Position numbers and translations under genes: made by a program. 64,000 bases of DNA, from contig JAJTTP010000001.1 of the NCBI GenBank assembly GCA_023313575.1, positions 3,162,001-3,226,000 of the forward strand, in the 5' to 3' direction. Positions within the stretch are counted from its first letter, which is position 1, and the number at the start of each line of letters is the position of its first letter. Shown piece after piece: positions 38,273 to 53,487 of this stretch. Source of the stretch: Eutypella sp. D-1. Its lineage: Eukaryota > Ascomycota > Sordariomycetes > Xylariales > Diatrypaceae. The notes beneath the pieces are model-generated. The model did no database searches. It had not been told where the DNA came from and saw nothing but the letters and a program-made list of their open reading frames with translations.

Positions 38273-38865
38273 TTTCTTCGGTGGATCGATTCTTTCTCTC
38301 TTTTGGACTGTTCGCTGCCTTTCTATCAATTCGAATCAGGTTTGGGTTGTGGTAAACGGCGAGGAGAGGCTTTCTGGAGTTCAGCGCCGCCTATTAACCT
38401 TCGAACATCTCTGGATGGCGCGAAGATTGTGCCCCGAGCAACTAATTATGCTTACGTTAGTTGACGGAAGTATTCACTGAAACCGGGCTTGATCTTTTCG
38501 TTAGGCGTTGAGAAATTGGTAGGTACGAGACAGAGAAAATGTGAGGACGAACGGCGCTTCCCAATGTTCTTTCATTGTCTCGAAAGTAGAGATACGGGCA
38601 ATAGTAGCTGACATTCCAGTATCGGTACAGGGTAGATGCCCCCTGACCCCACAACCTCTTTGTTCAGTGCATCCGAACCGACCGCCACTCCTCACTACAA
38701 AGCGCGCCGACCCCGACAAAGGAATCCCGCCTTCATCAAGGACAATGAACACTATGGCCGCCTGACGGTTTAAGCCATTTCAGTAAATGATTACACCGCG
38801 ATAACCAGGATTTGCCTCCTCTTCCGTCCTTGACCAATCTGACTGTCTTATGTGGCATCCTTCGT
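38273..38865. other. Intergenic, 0.6 kb
   Basis: 5' flank of the Cys-rich membrane-protein gene and 3' flank of the GH53 gene. Short open frames on both strands have no support. Confidence 0.5.
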
Positions 38866-43257
<4,392 letters not shown>

Positions 43258-43990
43258 ATGATGCGTAACGCCGTCACCTTCACGGCGCTCGCTGCGCTCT
43301 CTCTGGTCTCCGCCCAGGATTCCAACTCCAACTCGACCTGGCACCTTGACAACCCTGCTGAGGTCCCTCTTGGTACCCGATCTTCTTGGTGCAACGCCCA
43401 GGACGCCGCCTGTGATAATCTCTGTGTGAGCATCAAGTCGCGAACCTGCGATCCCGTAAGTAGTATTCCCTCAGTTCCGTATATGGACCGGTATTGATGA
43501 CTAGACCACAGGACACTCTGGATTTCAGCTGCGTCTGTTCCAACGACGAGTCGCCTGACTTCAACGACTTCAAGGACACCATTCCTTTCGTAAGTAATTC
43601 CTCGCTGTGGTGTCACAAGCCAGAGGGGTATGCTAATAGTGCTTGTGTGTGTGTGTGCAGTTTGTCTGCAAGCAGCTATTCCAGGATTGCATCGAGAGTC
43701 ACCCCAACGACGCCACCGGCCAGAGAAACTGTACCTCCACCTACGACGACAAATGCGGTACCGAAGCCCCTGTGAACGGCACCAAGATCGATGCCTCGCC
43801 TTCCGCCTCGGCAACTCCTAGCGAGACTTCCCAGCCGGCCTCCACCAGCACTGGCTCCGGTTCCGGTAGCGGCGGCGCCGAGGAGACGTCTACCCCTGAC
43901 TCCGGAGCTATGCCCATGAACATGCCGATCCAGCACATTGGTAATGTCGTCGCCGCTCTCGCCGCCGGCCTGTTCGCGTATATGCTTTGA
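43258..43990 (+). CDS. DUF7707-type secreted GPI-anchored protein
   Basis: Surface protein of 201 residues with three phase-0 exons: 43258-43455, 43512-43589 and 43661-43990. A signal peptide spans about 1-19 (ending VSA). The core has eight or more cysteines in the order WCNAQDAACDNLC, RTCDP, FSCVCSND, FVCKQLFQDC, NCTSTYDDKC, which matches the fungal DUF7707 family (function unknown). A Ser/Thr/Gly-rich stretch follows, then a hydrophobic end (HIGNVVAALAAGLFAYML) with small residues upstream, as expected for GPI attachment. Intron 2 carries a GT microsatellite abutting its CAG acceptor. A tandem ATG opens the frame; the first was used. The likely location is the outer plasma membrane or cell wall. 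Confidence 0.85.
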
Positions 43991-45310
43991 ATTGCGTTTT
44001 AATGATTTACCATGGCCTGGAGTCTGAGGTGTTAGCATTGTTTTGCGCCTGAATGGAACGTTACCGGATGTATGTTAGCTTGCTTGTTTATTCGGCTCAA
44101 CTAAGATGGCTTTGCACTGCGAGCCCTATACGACGATGAGATAAAGTTCTAATGATCAAGAGTACCCGGTTTGATGGAAATGCTACACCTCGCATCCTCT
44201 TCGATATGTGACTGTTTGCGAACCCTCTTCTCCCCATAGCTTACAGGTGACGTTTACGCGCCGTGCTACAAGTTGTCTTTGATTGGTTATCTAGCCAGAG
44301 AAGACTGACAAGGCTGTTGAACCTGAGCTGTTGACCATAGAGTAGCGGTACGTACTACGCTGACCTTGATCATAAGGCTATGTGGTTGTGACGGCGGGCT
44401 CCACCAGCCTAGGCCTTGGCGCCCGCCCTGTCGCCTATCTCAGGCCCATCGTAATGATCAAGTATATTAGGCCGTCTAGGGTAGTCGTCAATATTGCATA
44501 AATTTTCGTTATTGAACGAGACGCTATCGAACAAACACATAGCAACACTATTTGGAGACCTTGAAGGTATGGAGAGCCAAGCTACAGGATGCTCGAGGCA
44601 GGGTAGTTGGTTTCTATGGCGAATCCATAGTGCCTATGTATATTCAGCCCGACCATTATCGTTCGTCTGGCCAAGAAAGAGGTATAAATACTGGTATCTG
44701 ATCTTGAGTGTGATATGTCCAACCAGAATTTATACCCCGACGTAATTTTTTTCAGGTTTATTATCTTCATAGCTGGTACGGAACCACTATGAGTATGTGC
44801 ATTAGTTCTTCATTTTCTGGAAGCACTCATCTAAATTGAATGATCTGAGACGTGAAGGATCTTTCCATAAGCCTACAGGGGAAATGCAGTTAAGCCCAGA
44901 GGCACTTGAGGATCGTGGCTTCAATTGCAAAGAGAAGGACTTGAACGCTACACCTGATCAACACGATCGTTGTCTCCACACAAGTGTGGGTCCGACCCCT
45001 ATTCCCCCTATTTGGTCGGCTCGGCTCAGAACCATAGACTAGATCATTGACATCACGTGCCTTTAAACATCCCAGCCGCCATCTGTACCACTGGAGAACA
45101 GACTTCGCAGAGATCATTGTTCAACCAGACTGTTCCAATATGGGTGTTCCGAAAACTATGCTGTTGTTCACTTTAGATATATGATGGTACTATGTCTACT
45201 CCCTTTGTGTCTACAATAAAGGAGGCCAGCACAGTCTTTCAACTTATACCTGTACCAACCGAAAAGGCATACTAAAGAAAGGAATTAGAACAATAATCAT
45301 AGTTATCATA
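43991..45310. other. Intergenic, 1.3 kb
   Basis: 3' flank of the DUF7707 gene and promoter of the amidoligase gene. No supported coding region or repeat. Confidence 0.55.
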
Positions 45311-47017
45311 ATGGGACACGAGGAAGACCAGGCCGCCGTAACGGAGCCTGCGTTGACACCGCTATCATTCGGGTGTGAGTTCGAGTTCCTTTTTGCATAC
45401 CTGCCGCCGGGCGTCGAAGACCCACATGCCAACGTACCAGGTGTACCACCAGTGCTACGGGTCGGCGAGCGCGGGGCGCCTAGCGTGATACTCGAGGACA
45501 TACGAACCACGCTGCGATCGAAAGGCATCCCCGTCCGGTATCCAAACGATATCGTGCCGGGGACGGCCAATCCCGTTGCATACCCGCTCACGCTACCCAT
45601 GCGGCTCCGTGGACTTGACATGTGGGACGTAACTACAGACGCAAGTGTCTGTGAGTTTCGTATGCCGCCCTACTCGTGGCATGGTGTTGAGCTGCGAACA
45701 CCGGCGTCTTTCGCTGGCAGAGATGCCCGCCGCTCCATTGCGTACGTTCTCGACGTCATTAAGTCAACCTACCGTGTGCGCATCAACTCTTCCGCTGGTT
45801 TTCACGTTCACGTCGGCAATGGCCGCGAGTGGTTTCCCCCCCGAGTGTTAAAGCGAGTCGCCGCCCTTTTATGGGCTGCTGACCCCACTCTTTCTCGTCT
45901 CCACGAACCCTGGCGTCGCATGGAATTCTACAGCAACAGCATCCGCTATGAAAGTGAGCTCGCAGGTGGTGATTACGACGCCCACGCAGCCCGTCTCGCG
46001 ATACGACGAGATCCTCACCTGCACGATACGCCGCGCGACAAGATGGTCATGTCCACGTCCTCTGACGGCGATAGCTATAGGGATGATAGCGAAGATGAAG
46101 GTGAGAAACCTGAACCACCCACTCGCGCCGCTTCTAACACCGGCAGAAATGATGGCGGGTCATTCCAGACCTCGTTGATCAGCATTGCAGAAGAAGAAGA
46201 GCCAGAAGAGACAACAGAAGAAGAAGAGGGAGATGATACCAATATCCATTCGATTCTGCGGGGCCTGTTTGGGAACCCAGAGACTGCCGCTAACAGCGGC
46301 AACCGCGGCAATGTCAGTGCCGGCAACACGAGAGGTGCCAGGAAAGGTGCCAAGCCTAAGGATCAGAAGGGCAGCGGTATCATTCCCTATCAAGGGACGA
46401 AGCTACTTCCGCACGACCCAAAACAGATAAGCCGCGAATCCACAAGGCGCCGTGTTACCGACCACCGAGTCACGTTCCTTTCAAGCGGTTATAACCAATC
46501 GGTATTTTGGGTGCCGACGATTCACAACCCGAGGAAGCCGGGCGTATCCAGCTCCGGAAGAAAGTACCCAGTAACGACGACCTGGGACGGGATTGCGGAG
46601 ATCGCGGACTGTCGAGGGAAGCGAGCGGGACCATCGGTCGGCCTTCTTCTCAGAGGCGCCGGACATGAAAGACTTAATTATAACTTTCAGGCCTACTCCC
46701 CATTTGGGTACTCTATAGACTTTCTTGGGAAGCGGACTATAGAATTCCGAGAAGCGGGGGGCACGCTAGATGGTGGATGGGCTACTACGTGGCCTAGTAT
46801 CTGCATTGGCCTCATCAACTGGTGTCGTAAGTGCTCGACCTTTCGCTTCCTCGACGTCCTCCAGAAGCTCAAAGCTCAGGAAGACCGAGACCAGCGTGGT
46901 ATCCTGCACACGGATGACGAGAGGTACGACGTCTGCGATTTCCTCGAGGACCTCGGCCTGTTCGCCGAGGCGGAGTGGGTGAGACAGCGTGAAAGGACCA
47001 GAGGACCACCTCGGTGA
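45311..47017 (+). CDS. Putative amidoligase-family enzyme
   Basis: Intronless, 568 residues. It matches the amidoligase family (PF12224; glutamine-synthetase/GCS-like fold), which couples ATP hydrolysis to amide or isopeptide bond formation. Seen motifs are FGCEFEFLF near the N-terminus (an acidic metal-binding strand), VCEFRMPP, then SSAGFHVHVGNG (about 160-171), the most diagnostic motif, and GKRTIEFREAGGTLDGGWA late in the domain. Residues of about 248-385 are an insertion rich in Asp/Glu (EEEEPEETTEEEEGDD) and then Gly/Asn/Lys, separating the two halves of the fold. The substrate is unknown; bacterial relatives often sit beside peptide or glutathione-related genes, whereas here the neighbours are a GPI protein and a small finger protein. 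A splice-like 46-nt segment occurs at 46101-46146, but removing it would break the frame. Confidence 0.8.
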   Translation: MGHEEDQAAVTEPALTPLSFGCEFEFLFAYLPPGVEDPHANVPGVPPVLRVGERGAPSVILEDIRTTLRSKGIPVRYPNDIVPGTANPVAYPLTLPMRLRGLDMWDVTTDASVCEFRMPPYSWHGVELRTPASFAGRDARRSIAYVLDVIKSTYRVRINSSAGFHVHVGNGREWFPPRVLKRVAALLWAADPTLSRLHEPWRRMEFYSNSIRYESELAGGDYDAHAARLAIRRDPHLHDTPRDKMVMSTSSDGDSYRDDSEDEGEKPEPPTRAASNTGRNDGGSFQTSLISIAEEEEPEETTEEEEGDDTNIHSILRGLFGNPETAANSGNRGNVSAGNTRGARKGAKPKDQKGSGIIPYQGTKLLPHDPKQISRESTRRRVTDHRVTFLSSGYNQSVFWVPTIHNPRKPGVSSSGRKYPVTTTWDGIAEIADCRGKRAGPSVGLLLRGAGHERLNYNFQAYSPFGYSIDFLGKRTIEFREAGGTLDGGWATTWPSICIGLINWCRKCSTFRFLDVLQKLKAQEDRDQRGILHTDDERYDVCDFLEDLGLFAEAEWVRQRERTRGPPR

Positions 47018-48398
47018 GTTTTGACGGATGATGTTCAAGATTGAGTGGTGGTCGGGAGACAAAGAAATTGTGTTTCCGTAAAACGTCCTGTTTTAGTACT
47101 TGTTTCTTTGTTTCTGAAGTAACACGAAGAATACCCGGTTTAATGCACAAAGGAATATAATTTATGGCCTTGGCCTTGTTTCGGAAACCCTCTCTCTATT
47201 CTTCATGCCTTTCCTTGTGAAGGAAGTCCTGTGAAACAGGCAGCTAATACAAATTTTAGATGTGACAGCTTATTTGAGTGCCACTCTGCCGAAGACTGAC
47301 ATTAAACGGGGAGCCAGTGATTTATAACCCGTCTGCACGAGGCTGAGTACATTGGGTACACAGTTGGAAACTCTCATAACAATAAGCGTAAGGCCAACGA
47401 CCGCGTCATTCTAGCTGATCTTATATATCGCGTTGGTGATTCAGATCTTGTTAGAAATACGCAACTCCGAGAAAACTAAGTGTGCGGATGGTTCGTGTTA
47501 ATGTTTTGCCAGCAGTGCTTCCGTTAACCCCAAGCTAATGGAAATACTTAATCTAAGGCAGTCGCACTAATAAGATAATGCCAATGCAAGTCGTTGAGTT
47601 GGATGTTCTAGATCCTGTCGATGTTGGTAACAATTTCTTGCACTTAACATCCCTAACATGCCAGGTCACTAGCGACGCCTGCAAGTCAGGTTGTCAGGAA
47701 ATCCAACTCGGTACCTATAGATGCTCGCTACATACCTACCTAGGGTATCTTATAAATAGTGTGCTCTAGCATTTCCGGTTTGGGAACCGACTGGTTGGGA
47801 AGTGTCTTCAACAAGTGGAGTGCACAGCGGGTAATTATGGAGATAGCCACAATTACCCGCTTTTCATTCTGTAGCGACAACCAGCCAAATGTTGAGAAAG
47901 ATATTTTCTTTGATAGATAATGTTTTGGAGAGACGAAACCACACGACGATAGCACTGGCAATATAGTTATATAAACTATTCGGTGGTTGCTTGGCTCTCA
48001 GCTTACTAACATTTCTGCGTCCGACCTCCGCGTCCAATATGTCAAAACAGGAGGAGTAGGGACAGTCCCCACAGTAGCCAGCCACGTCTTAATTTCAGCT
48101 TTCCATGTAGCAACGAGGCGATGCGTCGGGCTATAATTCATGAATTAAGATTCTTCGGGTCTAGATTAGCCTGGGTAATAAAGGCGCTCCCTTCTTTAAA
48201 CATTACTTCCATGCTTCCTAATCCTTTCTGTAGGTTGAGGCACGGTAGCATCAAGAGCATGGTTCCGATCATGAAAGCCGTAGACAAGAACAAATCCAAT
48301 TTCGTACAACTCAACTATTCTGATAACGATCATTAACAATGGCTTCCCACACCAAAAAGAAATGGGATAAGCTGAGACATTACTGACACGTTACCGAC
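47018..48398. other. Intergenic, 1.4 kb, convergent genes
   Basis: 3' flanks of the amidoligase and finger-protein genes. AT-rich; no supported gene. Confidence 0.5.
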
Positions 48399-48908
48399 TT
48401 AGAGACCCCATGGTGCCCATGCAGCTCGATCCAATGCCACTTGGACATGCCAGGGTAACTTCTCAAGGTCGATACATCTGTCGAGATGAGTGGAAAAGCT
48501 TTTGCTATGTTTGTATGACTTGAAGCACTGGGGGCATTGGATCCGTGCCTGAGGATCGTATTCGAAGTGATACTTGTCTGGCTCCGCTAACTGTAGCCCA
48601 AATGCGAGAAAGTAATAGGCCATGTGATGAGTTGCTCTGTAACCTTGTTGATGAAGCAGGCGGACTAGTTCGCGGTCGATGGGCTTCTCCAAACCCAGCT
48701 CATTGACATGGTTATGCTGTGCCATGCGTTGATTGATTCTGGACAAGAGAGAGTTGGACAGGTCTAAGACGCATTGATAAGGGGTCTCCGGTGCCGCAAG
48801 CCTCTGTATCAGGTCTATCACCTTATCATTCAAGTTCACATCAACATTGTCCTGATCCTGTTGTGTAGGATGAGGAGCAGTGATAGATGGTGTGATCTGC
48901 GACTGCAT
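48399..48908 (-). CDS. Small protein with a single C2HC zinc-finger-like motif
   Basis: Single open frame of 169 residues, not recognised as a known family. The only motif is CPQC-x12-H-x3-C (about residues 125-145, beginning IQCPQCFKSYKHSKSF), which fits a C2HC zinc finger. Upstream lies a mostly helical region (about 25-115) containing NQRMAQHNHVNELG and RELVRLLHQQGY. The ATG and stop are clean, and coding-like codon use persists throughout. Roles could include DNA or protein binding, but nothing in the sequence decides this. Additional exons upstream cannot be excluded. Confidence 0.5.
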   Translation of the reverse strand: MQSQITPSITAPHPTQQDQDNVDVNLNDKVIDLIQRLAAPETPYQCVLDLSNSLLSRINQRMAQHNHVNELGLEKPIDRELVRLLHQQGYRATHHMAYYFLAFGLQLAEPDKYHFEYDPQARIQCPQCFKSYKHSKSFSTHLDRCIDLEKLPWHVQVALDRAAWAPWGL

Positions 48909-50763
48909 AGCGGGTTTAAAACGGGCGTAATATCTTGCAATATATATGCGTAATAGATATGTAGTTAATTAAACCGTGGAATATGGCTATATGATGCCAC
49001 GGTTCCTGAATATAATTATCTCGGAAAGATGGATGGCCTTCCTCAAAGACCTCTTAACGACCGCTATGTATTTGTATCTTGTTCGAGGGGTGAGTGTCGA
49101 AGTGAAGAATACCAAAATGAAGCTGTGACACACAGTAGGGTTCCAATAAATTATTATATAGATGAAATCGAAATTTCAAAGTATCATATTTGTGTTTATC
49201 CATGTCTAGGCCACCAATGATAGCAAGAAAGTTTCAATTAATAAGCTTGTGTTGATCTACGTTTACGGTTGAAGGCTACAAATGATAAACCTTTATTCCA
49301 CCTGGTCAGGTTTCGACAATGGGATTTTGAATCTGATGTCTACCTACCTAGGTAGAGCTATATCCAGGTGACAGGTATGGGGATAGGTATATAGGTATCT
49401 ACTTAGGTATTACTCCATGCATTGCCATCACTTCGTAGAGATGTACTCTCGGAACCCTCTCCCGAGGTCGACCGCCGACTTTCGGGCTATGTGGTGGCCT
49501 GCTTTCCGAGCCCTATTAACCTGTCATATAGATGCCTGGAAGGTACGTACTCAGCGTAATATTAAAAAATGTGACCCTAATATCTGGGTAATAGGAACAA
49601 GCTTCATAGGTCATGAGCCTTACATACCTAGGCCGTAGTTATACTGATTGTGGGGAGTAAAAGGTGTTGTATTTTCTAAGTTTGAACGGTCTAAAATGGG
49701 CCCGCTGCGACCGTCCCGATAGCAGTGGTCCAGAATTTCCCCTATTAATAAGATTAAGACAAGGAAAAACGGTCGGTCCCGAGGTCTTGAGTTGGTGAGC
49801 ATCAGCTTTGATGAGCCTGTCTAGGGGTACTTATATTAGTTTTGCCACCTGCCGACCAGATGGACATGTAAGCACACTCCTTGCAATTAGCACGGACAAT
49901 ACGAAAACATCTGACAGAACTGATGAAGTTGTATTCACTGAGATAGATCATTATCTGACTCTGCGATACTGGTGGATGGGCGACCATCCGCAAGTCAGTG
50001 TGTTCAGTGATATGAGCAATAATGATGATGTAAAAGAGAAAAAATCAGATACAGGGCACCCTGTGCCAAGGGATATAGCTATAGGGCAGATAGGTGGGGT
50101 TGCTGCTGGAGCGCTGCAGTAGTGGGCCCTGACACCCCTTATCCATATCTTGCAAATGTTAAAGAATGATATCCTAATCACTTTTGTGCCTCACCTGCGG
50201 GATCGTCTACTTAATTATGGCCACGATTGGGCCCGGTTCCTGATCCCGAGGACTCGGCTCTCAATTCCGATGCAGGAGAGTTGCATTATGACATGTGTCT
50301 GGCAAATATGTACGGAGCCCCTATGCTCGCTTCTAGCCCGATCTAACATCTGCCGAAACATGTAGTAATTTCACTGTTTTTACCCTGGACTCTTTACTAA
50401 CACTATGACATGGAGATAGCCAGCTTGTCTTTATCGATGTCTCATTCTTCCCTTATTCTGTGTTATCCATCTTGAAATTATGTATGGTTTACGAATTAAC
50501 ATTGAAGCGGCACACAATGATGTTAAGGAATATTTTCGGTAGAAAGTAACCATCATGCTAAAGCTTGATATGAGCACTTAGTGTGATTTTAACCAATAGA
50601 ATCCTCGAGTGATGCATTCTCCTTACGTGTCGCCATCCCCTAAGACTGACTTCGAAGCAATGTGTTATCGTGAGTAATATTGATTCTAAAAGGCGGTCGT
50701 TTTGAGAGGGATTTTCAGCACCTGCAGAACAAATTGTTTTCCTGCTCTAGGATATCGGGTTGC
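48909..50763. other. Intergenic, 1.9 kb
   Basis: AT-rich spacer with a CTACCTAGGTAG palindrome at 49344-49355. A 104-codon frame at 49808-50122 (+) has no recognisable domain and was not called. Nothing else is supported. Confidence 0.5.
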
Positions 50764-51723
50764 TTATAGATGAGCGTTGGCGCGCAAGAAGTCCTCTAGC
50801 GATGTCCCCTGTACGGCTAACTTTCCATTTTCGACCTCGCCCAGCGTCCACGTGTTATCGACGGCGTGTAACATGTAGAACCATCCGATGTACTCCAAAA
50901 AGCGTGATGGGTGGCTGAGACGTCGCGCCTCGAGCGCCTGGTGCCGGAGTTCCTCAACGGAACCCTTCCGACGCAGCGTAACCTCGACGCCGCGGACGCG
51001 GCTGTACGTCTCCGCAATCTCCGGGAGGCTATTGACGCCGGAGCAGACGGTCCAGAAGCCGCCGTCTGTGGCGCTCGGCCTCTCCACGATCGCTGCCGCG
51101 AATTCTGCCGCGTCGGCCTCGCTCGTCCAGTACCACTTTAAGTCTGGGTCCCCCCAGTACTCGATGGCCTTGGCGCCGGGTTTGCCGTCGTCGGGATTAG
51201 GGTTCCAGGCCCCGTGGTTCTTGGCAGTCCAGTGTGGGTATTCTGGAGCCCCAAAAAAGACCTCGGCCAGTACTCCGGACAGGATGTATATGGGCTTGAT
51301 CTTGGGGGCAGTCAATTCGACCTGTCGCCGAAAGAGCAGGTAAGGGTCGTAGGACTCGTGCATGCCAACCGTGAGGCTCCTCCAATCATAGTTCCAGGTA
51401 GACGCAACGAAGACGCGGACGCCGGCGCGTTCGGCGGCACGGAGCAGCAGCATCTGGGCCTCGACCGTCATCTCGGGGCTGCCCGGATATGCGTTGATGA
51501 CGGCGTCGACGGGCCACGCGCAGGCAGCCTCCATAGCAGGGATATCCCAGTAGGCCTTGCTCGCTACGAAGGACTCGAGCTGGTCATGGAGCTCCCGAGG
51601 AAGCTTTTGCGGGTTTCGGCCCAGCCCGCGCACCTGGTGTCCGCGGCGGCGGAGGCTCGGGATGAGTTTCTGACCTATGTTCCCCGTGACGCCAACTACG
51701 AGGACAAGCATCTTGAAGAGCAA
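50764..51723 (-). CDS. NmrA-like NAD(P)-binding protein (atypical short-chain dehydrogenase)
   Basis: Single-exon protein of 319 residues (315 if the second ATG, MLVLVVG, is used). The N-terminus VLVVGVTGNIGQKL carries the GxxGxxG dinucleotide-binding turn, followed by a basic GLGRNPQKL strand end, which suggests NADP. The rest, including VFVASTWNYDW and WTSEADAAEFAAAIV, follows the NmrA/isoflavone-reductase-like layout. Members act as redox sensors (NmrA, HSCARG) or as reductases. The classical Tyr-x3-Lys catalytic pair is not evident, so a sensor or an unusual reductase is possible. It is divergent from the HIT gene across about 770 bp. No neighbour suggests a pathway. Confidence 0.82.
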   Translation of the reverse strand: MLFKMLVLVVGVTGNIGQKLIPSLRRRGHQVRGLGRNPQKLPRELHDQLESFVASKAYWDIPAMEAACAWPVDAVINAYPGSPEMTVEAQMLLLRAAERAGVRVFVASTWNYDWRSLTVGMHESYDPYLLFRRQVELTAPKIKPIYILSGVLAEVFFGAPEYPHWTAKNHGAWNPNPDDGKPGAKAIEYWGDPDLKWYWTSEADAAEFAAAIVERPSATDGGFWTVCSGVNSLPEIAETYSRVRGVEVTLRRKGSVEELRHQALEARRLSHPSRFLEYIGWFYMLHAVDNTWTLGEVENGKLAVQGTSLEDFLRANAHL

Positions 51724-52496
51724 GGGTTTGCTATATGTGTGAGATGTGTTTGTGCTGGTTTGCAGCGGTCGTTATGTTTGAATGAAGGGATGAATAGGTA
51801 GCACTCAAGCTGAGAAATACCGGGATCACGCTCCTAACAAAGCAGAAGAGGAGATGAGGCAGAGCTGGTGTACATAATTGGTCCATGATTGTTTTCAACT
51901 TGGAAGTTCGAACGGTTCTCATATACATGTGTTATCTCCGTAACCCGAAGTGCGAAGTGGAGAAGGTCCCATGCACAGGGGATATAGGGATTGTGTTTAT
52001 AAGCAGGTGGTGATGCCGGCACGCGAGTGTCCGAACAAATGATACTGGCAGAGGAAATACTAACGTATAAGTACTAGGAACGTAGTGAGTGTGCGGGGGT
52101 ATTTACTAATCCACTCTATAATGTATTTTAGTTTCATGAGCTAGCCGTCACCCTATTTCGTGGACTCTTAAAAAGTGGAGGTAGTAAAAGGAGAAGGGGT
52201 ATAAGTTAGTGACTCGGGTTTAGAAACAATTAAGCTTATGCACATACCCCATCTCTACCTCCTAGCGGGCACACGACGTCATTTTTTGATGACAACCTAG
52301 CCTAAACACCCGGATCTTACAGACAATTGTGGATACGTACCACACTTTAAGCTCATCCACAGAACGCGACACTGGAGCACATCTCTCCCTCATGTTTAAG
52401 ACAATTGCAGCTTATGGGCTGTTAACCCGACAGAATATGATAAGGAAAGGCGGCATGGTAACGGTCAATCCGTTTAGCGAGGCCTGGAGACGGAAA
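51724..52496. other. Divergent promoter region of the NmrA-like and HIT genes
   Basis: No gene supported. An in-frame open extension runs from 52329 into the HIT start, but the extra residues resemble no HIT N-terminus. Confidence 0.45.
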
Positions 52497-53319
52497 ATGA
52501 ACACAAAACCCACCGGGCCGGTCCACTTTGGGCCGTTCGAAGTCACGCCGCAGGTAAGCAGGCGCGCATGGCACCTTCCTCAAGCCGCCACCCGCAAAAC
52601 ATTATAGTTTTGAGGTTTCAATCCGCAGGCCAGATATCTACACTTATATCAACAATGGCAGCTCATTAACGTGGAAGACCTTCTAGGTTTTCCTCACGAC
52701 ACCCCACTCATTCGCCCTGGTGAACCTGAAGCCCCTATTGCCGGGCCATGTGCTTGTCTGTCCGTTAGAGCCGCACAAGCGGCTGACAGATCTGTCGGCA
52801 CCGGAGCTCACGGACCTGTTTCAGGCGGTGCAGCGGGTGCAGCGCATGTTGGCGCGGCACTATTTCACGTCCGCGACAGCGGCCGACGCCACTATCGCCG
52901 CCGCCGCCGTCTCATCGGGAGGAGTGGACGCGCCGACTGCCGGCACGCCCGAGGCCGGGTCCTTCAACATCGCGGTGCAGGACGGCATCGGGGCCGGACA
53001 GACGGTGCCGCACGTACACGTACATGTGATTCCGCGGATCGCGGGGGAGACCGCGAAGGACCCGCGGACCGCAGGCGACGCCGTGTACGAGGAGATGGCG
53101 GCGGAGGGGGGCAACGTCGGCGGTGCACTCTGGGACCGTGAGCTGGGAAGGCGGCCCGCGCCCGGCGGAGCCTTCGACCGCATCGAGGACGCCGCGCGCA
53201 TCGGTAGGTCCATGGACGAAATGGTCGCTGAGGCCGACCTGTTTCGCGGCGTCCTCGCCGCCATGGCTAGGGACGAGATGGCGGAGGAGAGGAAGAGCGG
53301 GGAGGTGGCGTCATCATGA
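52497..53319 (+). CDS. HNT2: HIT-family diadenosine polyphosphate hydrolase (FHIT/HNT2-like)
   Basis: Cleaves Ap3A/Ap4A-type dinucleotides. Exon 1 is 52497-52553 and exon 2 is 52687-53319; 229 residues. The 133-nt intron (GTAAGC donor, TTCTAG acceptor) joins GPFEVTPQ to VFLTTPHSFALVNLKPLLPG, restoring the conserved FHIT start. The histidine triad is present as HVHVHVIPR, preceded by FNIAVQDGIGAGQTVPH, whose Gln and triad contact the phosphates. The start at 52497 was chosen because homologues begin shortly before GPF; upstream ATGs in frame would add unrelated residues. An Ala-rich insertion (TIAAAAVSSGG region) enlarges the loop before the active site. The long Glu/Met/Ala-rich C-terminus is usual for fungal members. 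Its 3' end is 168 bp from that of CTF18. Confidence 0.9.
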
Positions 53320-53487
53320 GCGAGGTGTTGATGGGGAGCAGGGAAATAGAGTTGCATAACTACACTATACAACACGTCTAGATGGTCGACAGCAGCGTCT
53401 AGAAAGGATAAGACCATATTGCTTTCATCTAGAAGATAAGCTATGGATATCGTGCCATTTGTACTAATTCATGATTATGCGCGTAAT

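Noticed and set aside
49808..50122. 104-codon frame in the spacer before the NmrA-like gene
   Set aside because: Partly protein-like wording but no motif, no intron context and no supporting neighbours.
51214..51801. 195-codon plus-strand frame over the NmrA-like gene
   Set aside because: Shadow of a well-supported gene; codon pattern and motifs belong to the minus strand.
52860..53417. 185-codon minus-strand frame over the HIT gene
   Set aside because: Antisense to the histidine-triad exon; its apparent low-complexity residues reflect the Ala-rich insertion.
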